This document shows positions 15,721 to 22,956 of a stretch of DNA of 64,000 nucleotides, one piece after another. The DNA is from a virus. A program made the position numbers and the translations under genes. Location: the IMG/VR virus record IMGVR_UViG_3300008516_000951, positions 1 through 64,000 of that record. One strand, given 5' to 3'. The notes beneath the pieces are model-generated. The model saw only the letters and a program-made list of their open reading frames with translations, ran no database searches and had not been told where the DNA came from. How positions within the stretch are numbered: position 1 is the first letter of the stretch; every line of letters starts with the position of its first letter.

Positions 15721-15917
15721 AATTGCCAATCGGTAAAATAATCTGTGGAGATTGTCGGGATGTGATAAAAACCTTTCCTGATGAATGTAAAAATATGGTT
15801 ATCATTACCGACCCACCCTACGGAATTCAGTATGATAAAATACAAGGGACTCGTCCAAAAGAAAAAAAGAGGAAAAAATGCAAGGTGACGATGCAACAAT
15901 GGATTTGTCATTTCTAA
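15717..15917 (+). CDS. DNA methyltransferase, N-terminal part (frame 1), 66 aa
   Basis: This frame encodes the catalytic end of a beta-class N6-adenine/N4-cytosine methyltransferase: KIICGDCRDVI and motif IV TDPPYGIQYD. It stops after a few more residues in the wrong frame. The rest of the enzyme continues in the -1 frame from about 15869. The heptamer A_AAA_AAG at 15863-15869 is in the correct phase for a -1 slip, joining RPKEKK to EEKMQGDD. Alone, this piece cannot bind SAM. Confidence 0.75.
   Translation: MKLPIGKIICGDCRDVIKTFPDECKNMVIITDPPYGIQYDKIQGTRPKEKKRKKCKVTMQQWICHF
15863..15869 (+). promoter_or_regulatory. A_AAA_AAG slippery heptamer, candidate -1 frameshift site
   Basis: The zero-frame codons GAA AAA AAG place the heptamer A AAA AAG exactly as in the dnaX programmed frameshift. 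A -1 slip leads into the methyltransferase C-terminal frame. I see no strong downstream hairpin, only a weak TGCA...TGCA pairing. Confidence 0.5.
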
Positions 15918-16378
15918 TCAGACGGCCTGAGTTAAAAATTATATTCGGAATGCAAGATTTTTGGCGACAGATTCCTTTTTATGGAAGATGGCTATGTTGG
16001 GACAAGCGTGTGAAAAAGATTGCGGATTATGCAATTGGCGGTCCATTTGAATTAGCGTGGATAAGTAAGGACACCGGATATTACAAAATATACAGAGTGA
16101 TGCACGGCGGGCCTATAAATAATGACAACCCCAACAAACCCCGCTTTCACCCAACACAAAAACCCATCCGGCTAATGGCTGCTATTATCCGTGATTTTTC
16201 TAAAGAGAGTGATATTATATTGGACCCATTTGTAGGTAGTGGGTCCACTTGTATTGCCGCAGAGAGAGAAGGTCGAAAGTGGATTGGAATAGAGATTGAT
16301 AAAGAATACTGCCAAATTGCAAGAAGGCGTATCAAAACTGAAAAAAGAAATCCTTCATTGTTCAAAGGGAAATTATGA
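15878..16378 (+). CDS. DNA methyltransferase, C-terminal part (-1 frame), 166 aa
   Basis: It continues the enzyme begun at 15717: GMQDFW, FHPTQKPIRLM, then the SAM site DPFVGSGSTCIAAE and GIEIDKEYCQIARRR. ATG 15878 with AGAGGA 4-9 bases upstream could also start it separately, giving a two-subunit enzyme. Fusion by frameshift is the other option. It probably modifies phage DNA against host restriction, alongside the enzyme at 10230. Confidence 0.8.
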   Translation: MQGDDATMDLSFLIRRPELKIIFGMQDFWRQIPFYGRWLCWDKRVKKIADYAIGGPFELAWISKDTGYYKIYRVMHGGPINNDNPNKPRFHPTQKPIRLMAAIIRDFSKESDIILDPFVGSGSTCIAAEREGRKWIGIEIDKEYCQIARRRIKTEKRNPSLFKGKL

Positions 16379-17310
16379 GCAAAGAATTGTACAAGAAATA
16401 TCGACCCAAAATCTTAGACGAAATCTTCGGCCAATCAAATTCGGTTACGATATTGGCTCGAATGATAAAATCAGAAACCATCCCCCATACAATACTTTTT
16501 TCAGGGCCATCCGGCTGCGGCAAGACTACACTCGCCCGGATAATGAGGCGTAAATTGAAATGCCATAAATTCGATTTCACTGAATTAAACACGGCTGACT
16601 TTCGGGGCATAGACGAGGTGCGTAAAATACGAGTGCGGATACAATCTGCACCATTGAAAGGTAAATGCCGTGTATGGTTAATCGACGAATGCCATAAATT
16701 AACATCGGATGCTCAACACGCCTTACTCAAAATGTTAGAGGACACACCAAATCATATCTATTTCTTTTTAGCCACAACCAATCCAGAAAAACTACTCAAA
16801 ACAATTCGCAATCGATGCACTGAAATATCAGTCAAACCATTGAAGGACAAAGACCTGATTGAATTGATAAAGTCTGTTTGTATAAAGGAAGGTCTAACTG
16901 GATTCCCTTCTGATGTAGTCAAAAAAATAGTTGAATGCAGCGAAGGCTCGGCAAGGAAGGCACTGGTATTTTTACACAAAGTTATTGAGCTAAAAAACAA
17001 AAAGGAAATGTTAAATGCTATCATAACAGCGAGTGCCGAAACACAAGCATTTGAAATAGTCCGAGCCTTATTATACAAACCGAAAACAACTTGGTCCCAA
17101 ATGGCCAAGATTCTTCGAGAAACTATGGGCGAAGATGCAGAGCAAATCAGATGGTTGGTGCTGGCTTGTGCAAAAACAGAAATCCTCAAAGGTGGGAAAT
17201 TGGCAGCCAAAGCATTCCTTATTATAGATGCTTTCCGTGATAATTTTTACGATAGTAAGCACGCAGGGCTTTGTGCGGCGTGTTATGAGGTTATTGTTGG
17301 GAGTGGTTAA
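16375..17310 (+). CDS. Clamp loader AAA+ subunit (DnaX/RFC-small-like), 311 aa
   Basis: The start YKKYRPKILDEIFGQ is the RFC/DnaX signature. Walker A GPSGCGKTT (44-52), Walker B WLIDECHK (101-108), sensor ATTNPEKLL and an RNRC arginine-finger motif (SRC equivalent) follow. The C-terminal 100 residues form the collar. One gene probably supplies all subunits, as in T4 gp44. It loads the clamp encoded at 9223. Confidence 0.92.
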   Translation: MSKELYKKYRPKILDEIFGQSNSVTILARMIKSETIPHTILFSGPSGCGKTTLARIMRRKLKCHKFDFTELNTADFRGIDEVRKIRVRIQSAPLKGKCRVWLIDECHKLTSDAQHALLKMLEDTPNHIYFFLATTNPEKLLKTIRNRCTEISVKPLKDKDLIELIKSVCIKEGLTGFPSDVVKKIVECSEGSARKALVFLHKVIELKNKKEMLNAIITASAETQAFEIVRALLYKPKTTWSQMAKILRETMGEDAEQIRWLVLACAKTEILKGGKLAAKAFLIIDAFRDNFYDSKHAGLCAACYEVIVGSG

Positions 17311-17317
17311 TTTTTAA

Positions 17318-17353
17318 TGGCAGGAAGCACTGAGTTAATTTGATAATAATAAG
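17318..17353 (+). promoter_or_regulatory. Repeated phage promoter element, copy P2
   Basis: TGGCAGGAAGCACTGAG continuing to TTTGATAATAATAAG matches P1 and P3. It begins 8 bases after the clamp-loader stop and faces the recombination genes from 17380. Confidence 0.7.
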
Positions 17354-17379
17354 AAAAGGTTTATTGGAAAGGATTAAGA

Positions 17380-17862
17380 ATGAAAGTAACACCAGAATTT
17401 TTCGATATTGATATGAATCAATTGGATGTGGAATGGTTAAGACAACCGCGAATGTTCTTTACTACCGCCGAAGCGTTAGCCGAAGCCCGCCGAGATTTCG
17501 AGCAAGCAAAAAGTGAGTTGGATTTGACCGACGCCGAATTAGACAAGGCTATTAGAGCTAATCCAGAAGAATATGGCTTGCCTCAAAAGACAACCGAAAC
17601 TATGATAAGCAAAACCATCATCGCTTGTGAAAACCATACTGCGGCATCGGATGAAATTCAAATGAAGAAGCACCGTGTCGATGTTCTCCAAGCTGCTGTC
17701 ACGGCATTAGACCATCGCAAGAAAGCGTTGGAGAATCTAGTCCAACTTCACGGCCAAAACTATTTTTCGACTCCGATAGCGAAAGGCAATTCTAAAGACG
17801 TAATAGAAGAAGCCAAGAAAATTAAGTCTCGCCGGGGAAAACGAAGGAAACGTGATGCTTGA
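17380..17862 (+). CDS. Helical protein, possible UvsY-like recombination mediator, 160 aa
   Basis: It is almost entirely helical, with a coiled-coil pattern and a conserved-looking block KKALENLVQLHGQNYFSTP near the C-terminus, ending in a basic SRRGKRRKR tail. It is the first gene after P2 and precedes the ssDNA-binding protein and the recombinase, the place and size of a mediator that loads recombinase on ssDNA. SD is GGAAAGGA. Function is inferred from neighbours. Confidence 0.55.
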   Translation: MKVTPEFFDIDMNQLDVEWLRQPRMFFTTAEALAEARRDFEQAKSELDLTDAELDKAIRANPEEYGLPQKTTETMISKTIIACENHTAASDEIQMKKHRVDVLQAAVTALDHRKKALENLVQLHGQNYFSTPIAKGNSKDVIEEAKKIKSRRGKRRKRDA

Positions 17863-18019
17863 TATATTATTTTGGATTGTATTAGGAATAATAACTACCC
17901 CCATTGTGGTGTATTTATGGGTAAGGTCGGCCACCTTGGGATTCTTTAGAGGAAAGGATTTATATGGCAATATAAAAAGTCAAAATCAACAGGACAACAA
18001 CAATAATGATAAGGAGTAA
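17855..18019 (+). CDS. Small single-pass membrane protein, 54 aa
   Basis: ATG 17855 overlaps the previous stop by 8 bases. Residues 4-24 (ILFWIVLGIITTPIVVYLWV) form one clear transmembrane helix, with an Asn/Gln-rich polar C-terminus. The end of the gene contains the AAGGAG used by the next gene. Role unknown. Confidence 0.6.
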   Translation: MLDILFWIVLGIITTPIVVYLWVRSATLGFFRGKDLYGNIKSQNQQDNNNNDKE

Positions 18020-18026
18020 ACTAATT

Positions 18027-19139
18027 ATGTCGAAAAGAAAAAAGAAACAAAGAGCAACTCGCAGTTCAAGAAAAGCAGCTAAAAGACGTTCTGAGGAACA
18101 CAAAAGTGGATTTGACAGGACATCATTGGATGTGCCCGAAGGTGTGAATCTTTTCGGACTCAAGAGTGACAGGCCTATTCGCATCGATATTATCCCTTAT
18201 AAAGTAGGAAAAGGGAATCCGTATGCTGATGAAGGTGAATTGCATTGGGAAAGAACATTCTTCGTTCATCGGGGGATAGGCCCTGAGCAAAACAATTATG
18301 TATGCCCTCGACGGACTGCCGATAAGAAATGTCCAATTTGTGAACATCGGACTAAACTTATGAAAGACCCCGAGGCGGATGAAGACCTTATCAAAGATTT
18401 AGCACCGAAGGAACGGCAACTGTTTAATATTGTAGATACCAAAGACCGTGACAAAGGCGTTCAGATTTGGGACATATCATTCTGGCTTTTCGGTAAGGCT
18501 TTGGATGCATTACGTGATAATGCTGATGAAGATGATGATTACGAAGCCTTTGCCGATTTGGAAGGTGGTATGACTTTGAAGTGTGCTGTTGAGGAAAAAC
18601 GATTCTCCGGTAACACTTATTACGAGGTCATCAACATCATTTTCAAACCCCGCAGAGAGGATTATGACGAAGATATGCTCGACAAGTCGAATTGTTTGGA
18701 TGAAGTGGTAAAGATTCTACCTTATAAAGAATTGAAAGCCATCTTTTTGCAAACAGAAGATGAGGATAACGACGAAGACGACGAAGACAATAACGATGAT
18801 GATGAAGATTTTGAAGATGCCGTCCCAGATAAAGACAACGATGATGATGACGATGATGAAGATTGGGGGGATGAAGATGAAGAGGGAGACGACGATGATG
18901 ATGACGATGATGATGAAGATGATGAAGATGATGATGAAGATGATGATGACGAAGATGATGACGAAGATGAGGACTGGGGGAATGAGGAAGAAGATGAAGT
19001 AAAGAAACCAAAATCCAAGTCGAAATCCAAATCAAAGTCGAAATCAAAACCTAAGTCAAAGAAACCGAAATCCAAATCAAAATCAAAGAAACCAAAATCC
19101 AAGTCGAAATCCAAGTCGAAAAAGAAAGGTAAAAAATAG
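18027..19139 (+). CDS. Single-stranded DNA-binding protein (gp32-like) with acidic and basic tails, 370 aa
   Basis: A basic N-terminus (SKRKKKQR) precedes an OB-like domain holding a zinc site (Cys93, Cys102, Cys105, His107), as in T4 gp32. Strand patterns (IRIDIIPYKVG, WDISFWLFGKALD, YYEVINIIFKPR) follow. From about residue 245 comes a Glu/Asp tract of nearly 90 residues, the usual protein-docking acidic tail but very long. It is capped by about 45 residues of KSKSKSKPKSKK repeats of opposite charge. Start 18027 uses AAGGAG at 18011-18016. Confidence 0.8.
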   Translation: MSKRKKKQRATRSSRKAAKRRSEEHKSGFDRTSLDVPEGVNLFGLKSDRPIRIDIIPYKVGKGNPYADEGELHWERTFFVHRGIGPEQNNYVCPRRTADKKCPICEHRTKLMKDPEADEDLIKDLAPKERQLFNIVDTKDRDKGVQIWDISFWLFGKALDALRDNADEDDDYEAFADLEGGMTLKCAVEEKRFSGNTYYEVINIIFKPRREDYDEDMLDKSNCLDEVVKILPYKELKAIFLQTEDEDNDEDDEDNNDDDEDFEDAVPDKDNDDDDDDEDWGDEDEEGDDDDDDDDDEDDEDDDEDDDDEDDDEDEDWGNEEEDEVKKPKSKSKSKSKSKSKPKSKKPKSKSKSKKPKSKSKSKSKKKGKK

Positions 19140-19150
19140 GGAGTTTAATC

Positions 19151-19225
19151 GTAGTGGGATATGAGATTGTTTATTGTAGAGATGGTAGCCTCTTTTGTTT
19201 GACCCCCATATTCCACTACATTTTT
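19151..19225 (+). terminator. Probable intrinsic terminator after the ssDNA-binding protein gene
   Basis: GTAGTGGGATATG (19151-19163) pairs with CATATTCCACTAC (19207-19219; one G-U pair), then ATTTTTG. The loop is long (43 nt). It lies 11 bases after the stop codon. Confidence 0.55.
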
Positions 19226-19238
19226 GACAAGTAAAGAC

Positions 19239-19362
19239 GGGGCGGCGGTGTGTGTGAAACGCTGGCGAATCGTGTGCTAAGCGAAGTGGCGAGAGTTGGA
19301 TAAAGGCCAACACAGCTATTACGGATGCTCCCCCGGAACCAGGTAAAAATCCTGCCCGCCCC
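19239..19362 (+). ncRNA. Structured RNA candidate in a leader, 124 nt
   Basis: GGGGCGG (19239-19245) closes with CCGCCCC (19356-19362), followed by ATTTTTTG. Inside are CGCT/AGCG (19260-19263 with 19280-19283), GTTGG/CCAAC with a 7-base loop (19295-19311), and CAGG/CCTG with a 7-base loop near 19340-19354. The two 7-base-loop arms and the 7-bp closing stem recall a tRNA, but the 5' part is too long. It may be a leader regulator or terminator for 19387 onward. Confidence 0.4.
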
Positions 19363-19386
19363 ATTTTTTGAAAGGATTGTAAGAAA

Positions 19387-19608
19387 ATGAGTTGTAAGCA
19401 ATGTCAAGAATTTCAAGAATCTGAGGCAACAAGTTATTATCGTTGGAAAAATGCAAACATTGAAATTAGAGCGTGCCACATTCATTTAACAGAAATTTTC
19501 AGTGCATTGGATTTTATGCAAAAAGACGAAAATCTAAATGGTGGAAATTTTGGTTATGAAAACCGAAGACCTCAAAAAAGCATTACGCAAGAAAAAGCAG
19601 AAGCGTAA
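19387..19608 (+). CDS. Small Cys/His zinc-binding protein, 73 aa
   Basis: The N-terminal SCKQCQEF with Cys3-x2-Cys6 and a later ACHIH (Cys30, His31 and His33) suggest zinc binding. GAAAGGA precedes the ATG. The end overlaps the recombinase gene by about 50 bases in another frame. The last 20 residues look less protein-like than the rest, perhaps an extension caused by a lost stop. Confidence 0.6.
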   Translation: MSCKQCQEFQESEATSYYRWKNANIEIRACHIHLTEIFSALDFMQKDENLNGGNFGYENRRPQKSITQEKAEA

Positions 19609-20623
19609 AGTATCTGCAAAGGATTTTTTGTCCACCGGTTCGACTTTGTTGAATTTGGCTTGTACAGGAAAGCCGAATCGTGGTTTCAAAAAAGGACACT
19701 ATTATTATCTTGTAGGTGATACCGATTCGGGAAAGACATTTCTGTCTTTGACTTGTTTGGCCGAAGCATCTATCAATCCCAATTTCAAAGATTATCGTTT
19801 CATATTTGATAATGCCGAAGATGGTGCATTGATGGATATAGAAAAGTTTTTTGGTAAGGCTGTTGCATCTCGGATAGAACCACCCAGCATAGGAAAGCTG
19901 TATTCTGATACCATCGAAGAATTTTATTATCACGTTGATGACGCTGTTAAAATGAAAAGACCTTTCATATATATATTAGATTCGATGGATGCGTTGAGCA
20001 GTGATTACGAAGGTGAAAAATTTGATGAGCATAAAACAGCATATCGTAAGGGGCGAAAGGCTGTTGGCTCTTATGGTGATGGCAAGGCCAAAATAAACTC
20101 CCAAAGTATCCGCCAACTACTTACTTATCTTCGCAAGTCTGGTTCTATTTTAATTGTCATTAGCCAAACAAGGGATAACTTGGGATTTGGTTTTGCAAAA
20201 AAGACTCGTAGTGGTGGGCACTCTCTGGCTTTTTATGCTTGTATTGTTATTTGGTCAAGCGTTAAAAAATCAATCAAGAGGACCGTTAGAAGCAAAAACC
20301 GACAATTAGGCACGCTATGCAAAGTCCAGGTCAAACGAAATCGCCTCACTGGTAGGCAACGGTCTGTTGAAATGCCCATATACTATTCCTTTGGAATTGA
20401 CGACATAGGTAGTTGCGTTGATTACCTGTTGGATGAAAAGCACTGGAGGAAATCCGGGGAAAAGATACGGGCCCCGGAATTTGAATTCAAAGGAACCAGA
20501 AAAAAGTTCATTAAGTTTATCGAAAAAGAAGGTTTGGAAAAAGACCTGAAAGATATTGTTAGCGATGTGTGGAATGAAATCGACGAAGCGTGTTCTATTA
20601 AAAGAAAACGGAAATATGAGTGA
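19556..20623 (+). CDS. RecA/UvsX-like recombinase, 355 aa
   Basis: Walker A GDTDSGKT (54-61), FDNAEDGA, Walker B IYILDSMDAL, and VISQTRDNLGFGF with a basic L2-like segment fit the RecA/UvsX/KaiC ATPase fold. RecA's LexA-type C-terminal domain is absent. ATG 19556 follows GGTGGAA; an upstream ATG at 19538 is also possible. With the mediator, ssDNA-binding protein and Mre11/Rad50 genes it forms a recombination-dependent replication set like that of T4. Confidence 0.85.
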   Translation: MKTEDLKKALRKKKQKRKVSAKDFLSTGSTLLNLACTGKPNRGFKKGHYYYLVGDTDSGKTFLSLTCLAEASINPNFKDYRFIFDNAEDGALMDIEKFFGKAVASRIEPPSIGKLYSDTIEEFYYHVDDAVKMKRPFIYILDSMDALSSDYEGEKFDEHKTAYRKGRKAVGSYGDGKAKINSQSIRQLLTYLRKSGSILIVISQTRDNLGFGFAKKTRSGGHSLAFYACIVIWSSVKKSIKRTVRSKNRQLGTLCKVQVKRNRLTGRQRSVEMPIYYSFGIDDIGSCVDYLLDEKHWRKSGEKIRAPEFEFKGTRKKFIKFIEKEGLEKDLKDIVSDVWNEIDEACSIKRKRKYE

Positions 20624-20834
20624 AAACCAAAATCTTAGACCAGGTGATGTAATAAAATTCAAATCAGATGCTCAAGTCTTTGGCATCGGAGTTTTGCATC
20701 ATAAAAAATCGCCTATATATTGGGATATAACAACATCCGACTTTTCATATACTTCTATCCCAAGCGATTTTGAAAAGATAAATGACTTAAATGTGTTTGA
20801 TTTGATAGATAAGGAATTGAGAAAAAATGAATAA
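20616..20834 (+). CDS. Small hypothetical protein, 72 aa
   Basis: Its start is inside the end of the recombinase gene (ATGAGTGA) and its own end overlaps the exonuclease start. It looks like a small beta-barrel (RPGDVIKFKSDAQVFGIGVL), SH3-like. No family recognised. Translational coupling suggests co-expression with the recombination genes. Confidence 0.6.
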   Translation: MSENQNLRPGDVIKFKSDAQVFGIGVLHHKKSPIYWDITTSDFSYTSIPSDFEKINDLNVFDLIDKELRKNE

Positions 20835-21711
20835 GACCTGGTTAATACTCGATTGCAATTATCTTTGCCACCGGGCAAAACATTCCATAGGCGGATTGTC
20901 GTATGGGGGAACGCCTACTGGAGTCATTTATGGATTCCTAAGAAGTCTTCCCTCATTACAAAATATGGGAAATTTCTTCAAAGATACATCACATTTTGTA
21001 TTTTGTTGGGACAGTACGAGTAGTAAACGAGAGGAAATTTTTTCTGATTACAAAAAATCCCGAAGGATGCGGCATAAAGAATGGGCACCGGAAGAAAAAG
21101 AATTTGAAAATGCGTTCCGAAACCAGATGAAAAGATTACGCACAATGTATCTTCGTACCATAGGCTTTCGTAATATCTTTTGGCAAAAAGGTTATGAGAG
21201 TGATGATATAATAGCATCCATTTGTTTGCATATAGATGATAATGATGAAGCCATTATTGTAACATCCGACCAAGATTTATATCAATGTATTCGTTCAAAT
21301 GTGTCCTGTTATAATCCCCAAACAAATAAAACGCTTACATTGCAAGGATTCAAAAAGAGATATGATATTCTTCCGAAAGAATGGGCCGTAGTAAAAATAA
21401 TCGCTGGATGTTCCACTGATGAAGTACCCGGAGTGCCCGGTGTGGGAGAGAAAACAGCTATCAAATACTTAACAGGAGAGTTAGATAAACATACAAAAAC
21501 ATTCAAAAAAATTGCGACATCTGCCTCTTTTCCACTATATGCAAGAAATCGAAAGCTGATAAAGCTGCCAATGGAAGGTACTCATCGATTCAGACTACAA
21601 GATGATGAGTTATCAGAAGAGGGATGGCGACAGGTCACTAAACTATTAGGTATGAGGTCTATCCGAGATAGAATGCCCTTTTATACAAGGGAAAAGGAGA
21701 TTAAGAAATGA
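20827..21711 (+). CDS. 5'-3' exonuclease / flap endonuclease, 294 aa
   Basis: It has the FEN/PIN layout of the polymerase I N-terminal domain: WLILDCNYLCHRA (first Asp), FCWDS, ESDDIIASI, VTSDQDLYQ, and the helix-hairpin-helix GVPGVGEKTAIKYL. It completes the separated parts of a polymerase I: exonuclease here, proofreading at 12015, polymerase at 14063. It should remove RNA primers and flaps. Confidence 0.9.
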   Translation: MNKTWLILDCNYLCHRAKHSIGGLSYGGTPTGVIYGFLRSLPSLQNMGNFFKDTSHFVFCWDSTSSKREEIFSDYKKSRRMRHKEWAPEEKEFENAFRNQMKRLRTMYLRTIGFRNIFWQKGYESDDIIASICLHIDDNDEAIIVTSDQDLYQCIRSNVSCYNPQTNKTLTLQGFKKRYDILPKEWAVVKIIAGCSTDEVPGVPGVGEKTAIKYLTGELDKHTKTFKKIATSASFPLYARNRKLIKLPMEGTHRFRLQDDELSEEGWRQVTKLLGMRSIRDRMPFYTREKEIKK

Positions 21712-21902
21712 GTATACGAACATTAGAAAGTGCAATCTTAGCCGAAGCTAAAAAAGTAACGGATAATAAAAAACTTAGACTAAAGGATATAATGGAATGG
21801 CGTACAACAAAAATTAAAACACATCCAAATGAAAAATTATATTACCTACCTGATATTGGAGTCCATATAGCGGTAAAAGAACAATCGAGGAAAAAGAAAT
21901 GA
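21708..21902 (+). CDS. Small hypothetical protein, 64 aa
   Basis: Linked by ATGA overlaps to the exonuclease and the nuclease. The sequence is basic with a helical first half (TLESAILAEAKKVT) and a strand pair (EKLYYLPDIGVHIAV). No family recognised. Confidence 0.6.
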   Translation: MSIRTLESAILAEAKKVTDNKKLRLKDIMEWRTTKIKTHPNEKLYYLPDIGVHIAVKEQSRKKK

Positions 21903-22522
21903 CAAAAGGAAGTGCAAAAGGTTCATCGTTTGAAAGACATATCTGTAAATTACTAAGTCTATGGTGGACAGAAAATGAAAGGGATGATGTATTTTGGAGA
22001 ACGTCGGGCAGTGGAGCCAGGGCTAAAACCCGCAGCAAAAAGAATCAAACTACCTTTGGCCAATATGGAGATGTGCAGGCTATCGACCCCATCGGCCAAC
22101 CACTAATTGATTTATGCACCATTGAAATCAAAACAGGCTATTCCAAATATAGTTATGCTGATTTATTAGACCGCACACCCAATCACAAAATCCAAATGTA
22201 TGAAAAATTTATTGAGCAGGCCCAAACCGATTGCCATAATGCAGAGGCTTTCTCTTGGCTACTCATTACAAAGAGAAATCGAAGGGAAACGTTAATATGT
22301 TTTCCTGTTCAAATTCACAAAATTTTGTATAATATGAAGTGTGCCTTATTAGTATCCTCTACCATCGTGAACTCAATCAATAAACATACCTTTGTCGTTA
22401 CTACTTTGAGAAATTTCTTAACCAAAGTCCACCCCAAATATATCAAAAGTATGGATAAAAGATGGGTAAAGATATATAAAAATGGGCCATTTTTACCAAA
22501 AAGAGAAATGAGAAGAGGTTGA
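21899..22522 (+). CDS. PD-(D/E)XK nuclease, possible Holliday-junction resolvase, 207 aa
   Basis: KGSSFERHICKLLS supplies the first Glu on a helix, YGDVQAI the Asp, and TIEIKTG the E-x-K of a PD-(D/E)XK nuclease, in the order seen in Hjc-type resolvases and related phage nucleases. Its place between the flap exonuclease and Mre11/Rad50 fits processing of branched recombination intermediates before packaging. The precise substrate cannot be read from sequence. Confidence 0.75.
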   Translation: MTKGSAKGSSFERHICKLLSLWWTENERDDVFWRTSGSGARAKTRSKKNQTTFGQYGDVQAIDPIGQPLIDLCTIEIKTGYSKYSYADLLDRTPNHKIQMYEKFIEQAQTDCHNAEAFSWLLITKRNRRETLICFPVQIHKILYNMKCALLVSSTIVNSINKHTFVVTTLRNFLTKVHPKYIKSMDKRWVKIYKNGPFLPKREMRRG

Positions 22523-22791
22523 AAAAGTCTGAAGCACAAAAAATCTATAGCCTACTTAATCAATGGACTCGCTGTGAAATTATATCCAGGCACGGACAAT
22601 TCGACAATTTGGAATTTGCCCAATATGCCGTAAAAAAGATTGAGATAGAAAATCGAATCAGGAAGATTTTATATGGTTCGTCTGATTTGGTTCGACTGGG
22701 AATTAAATGGGAATTGTTAAAACCAAAAATCAAACGAAGGAAAAAGAAAAAACGTGACAAAAACAAAAGACAACATAACCAAAACTCTTGA
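22519..22791 (+). CDS. Basic hypothetical protein, 90 aa
   Basis: The start is TTG in a TTGA overlap with the nuclease. Two amphipathic helices precede a strongly basic tail (PKIKRRKKKKRDKNKRQ). The tail overlaps the next gene by 38 bases. It could be a nucleic-acid-binding accessory. Confidence 0.5.
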   Translation: MKKSEAQKIYSLLNQWTRCEIISRHGQFDNLEFAQYAVKKIEIENRIRKILYGSSDLVRLGIKWELLKPKIKRRKKKKRDKNKRQHNQNS

Positions 22792-22948
22792 AATTCTTTT
22801 ACAAAGAGAAACGCCGGAACAGTTTGACCAAAAAATCACTATTGCCCTTGCTTATACAAACGGCAATCTGACAAAAGCGGCAAGGCTTCTCGGAATATCT
22901 ACGAGTACAATGAACAGACACGTTGCCAGACGAAGAAAGGATTATTAG
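22754..22948 (+). CDS. Fis-type helix-turn-helix protein, 64 aa
   Basis: The C-terminal 35 residues read NGNLTKAARLLGISTSTMNRHV, the Fis/NtrC-type helix-turn-helix. The start is GTG within the preceding basic-tail gene. It is probably a small DNA-binding protein; whether it regulates phage transcription is unknown. Confidence 0.7.
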   Translation: MTKTKDNITKTLEILLQRETPEQFDQKITIALAYTNGNLTKAARLLGISTSTMNRHVARRRKDY

Positions 22949-22956
22949 AGATTTCA

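Noticed and set aside
18643-19114. Three long frames opposite or beside the ssDNA-binding protein gene
   Set aside because: They are made of Ser, His or Met runs created by the GAT/GAC trinucleotide repeats and have no start signals.
19239-19362. tRNA or cobalamin riboswitch in the leader at 19.2-19.4 kb
   Set aside because: Acceptor- and T-arm-like parts exist but the 5' part is too long for a tRNA. The GGAACC-AGG-loop-CCT-GCCCGCC string only loosely recalls the cobalamin riboswitch core, whose other conserved blocks I do not find.
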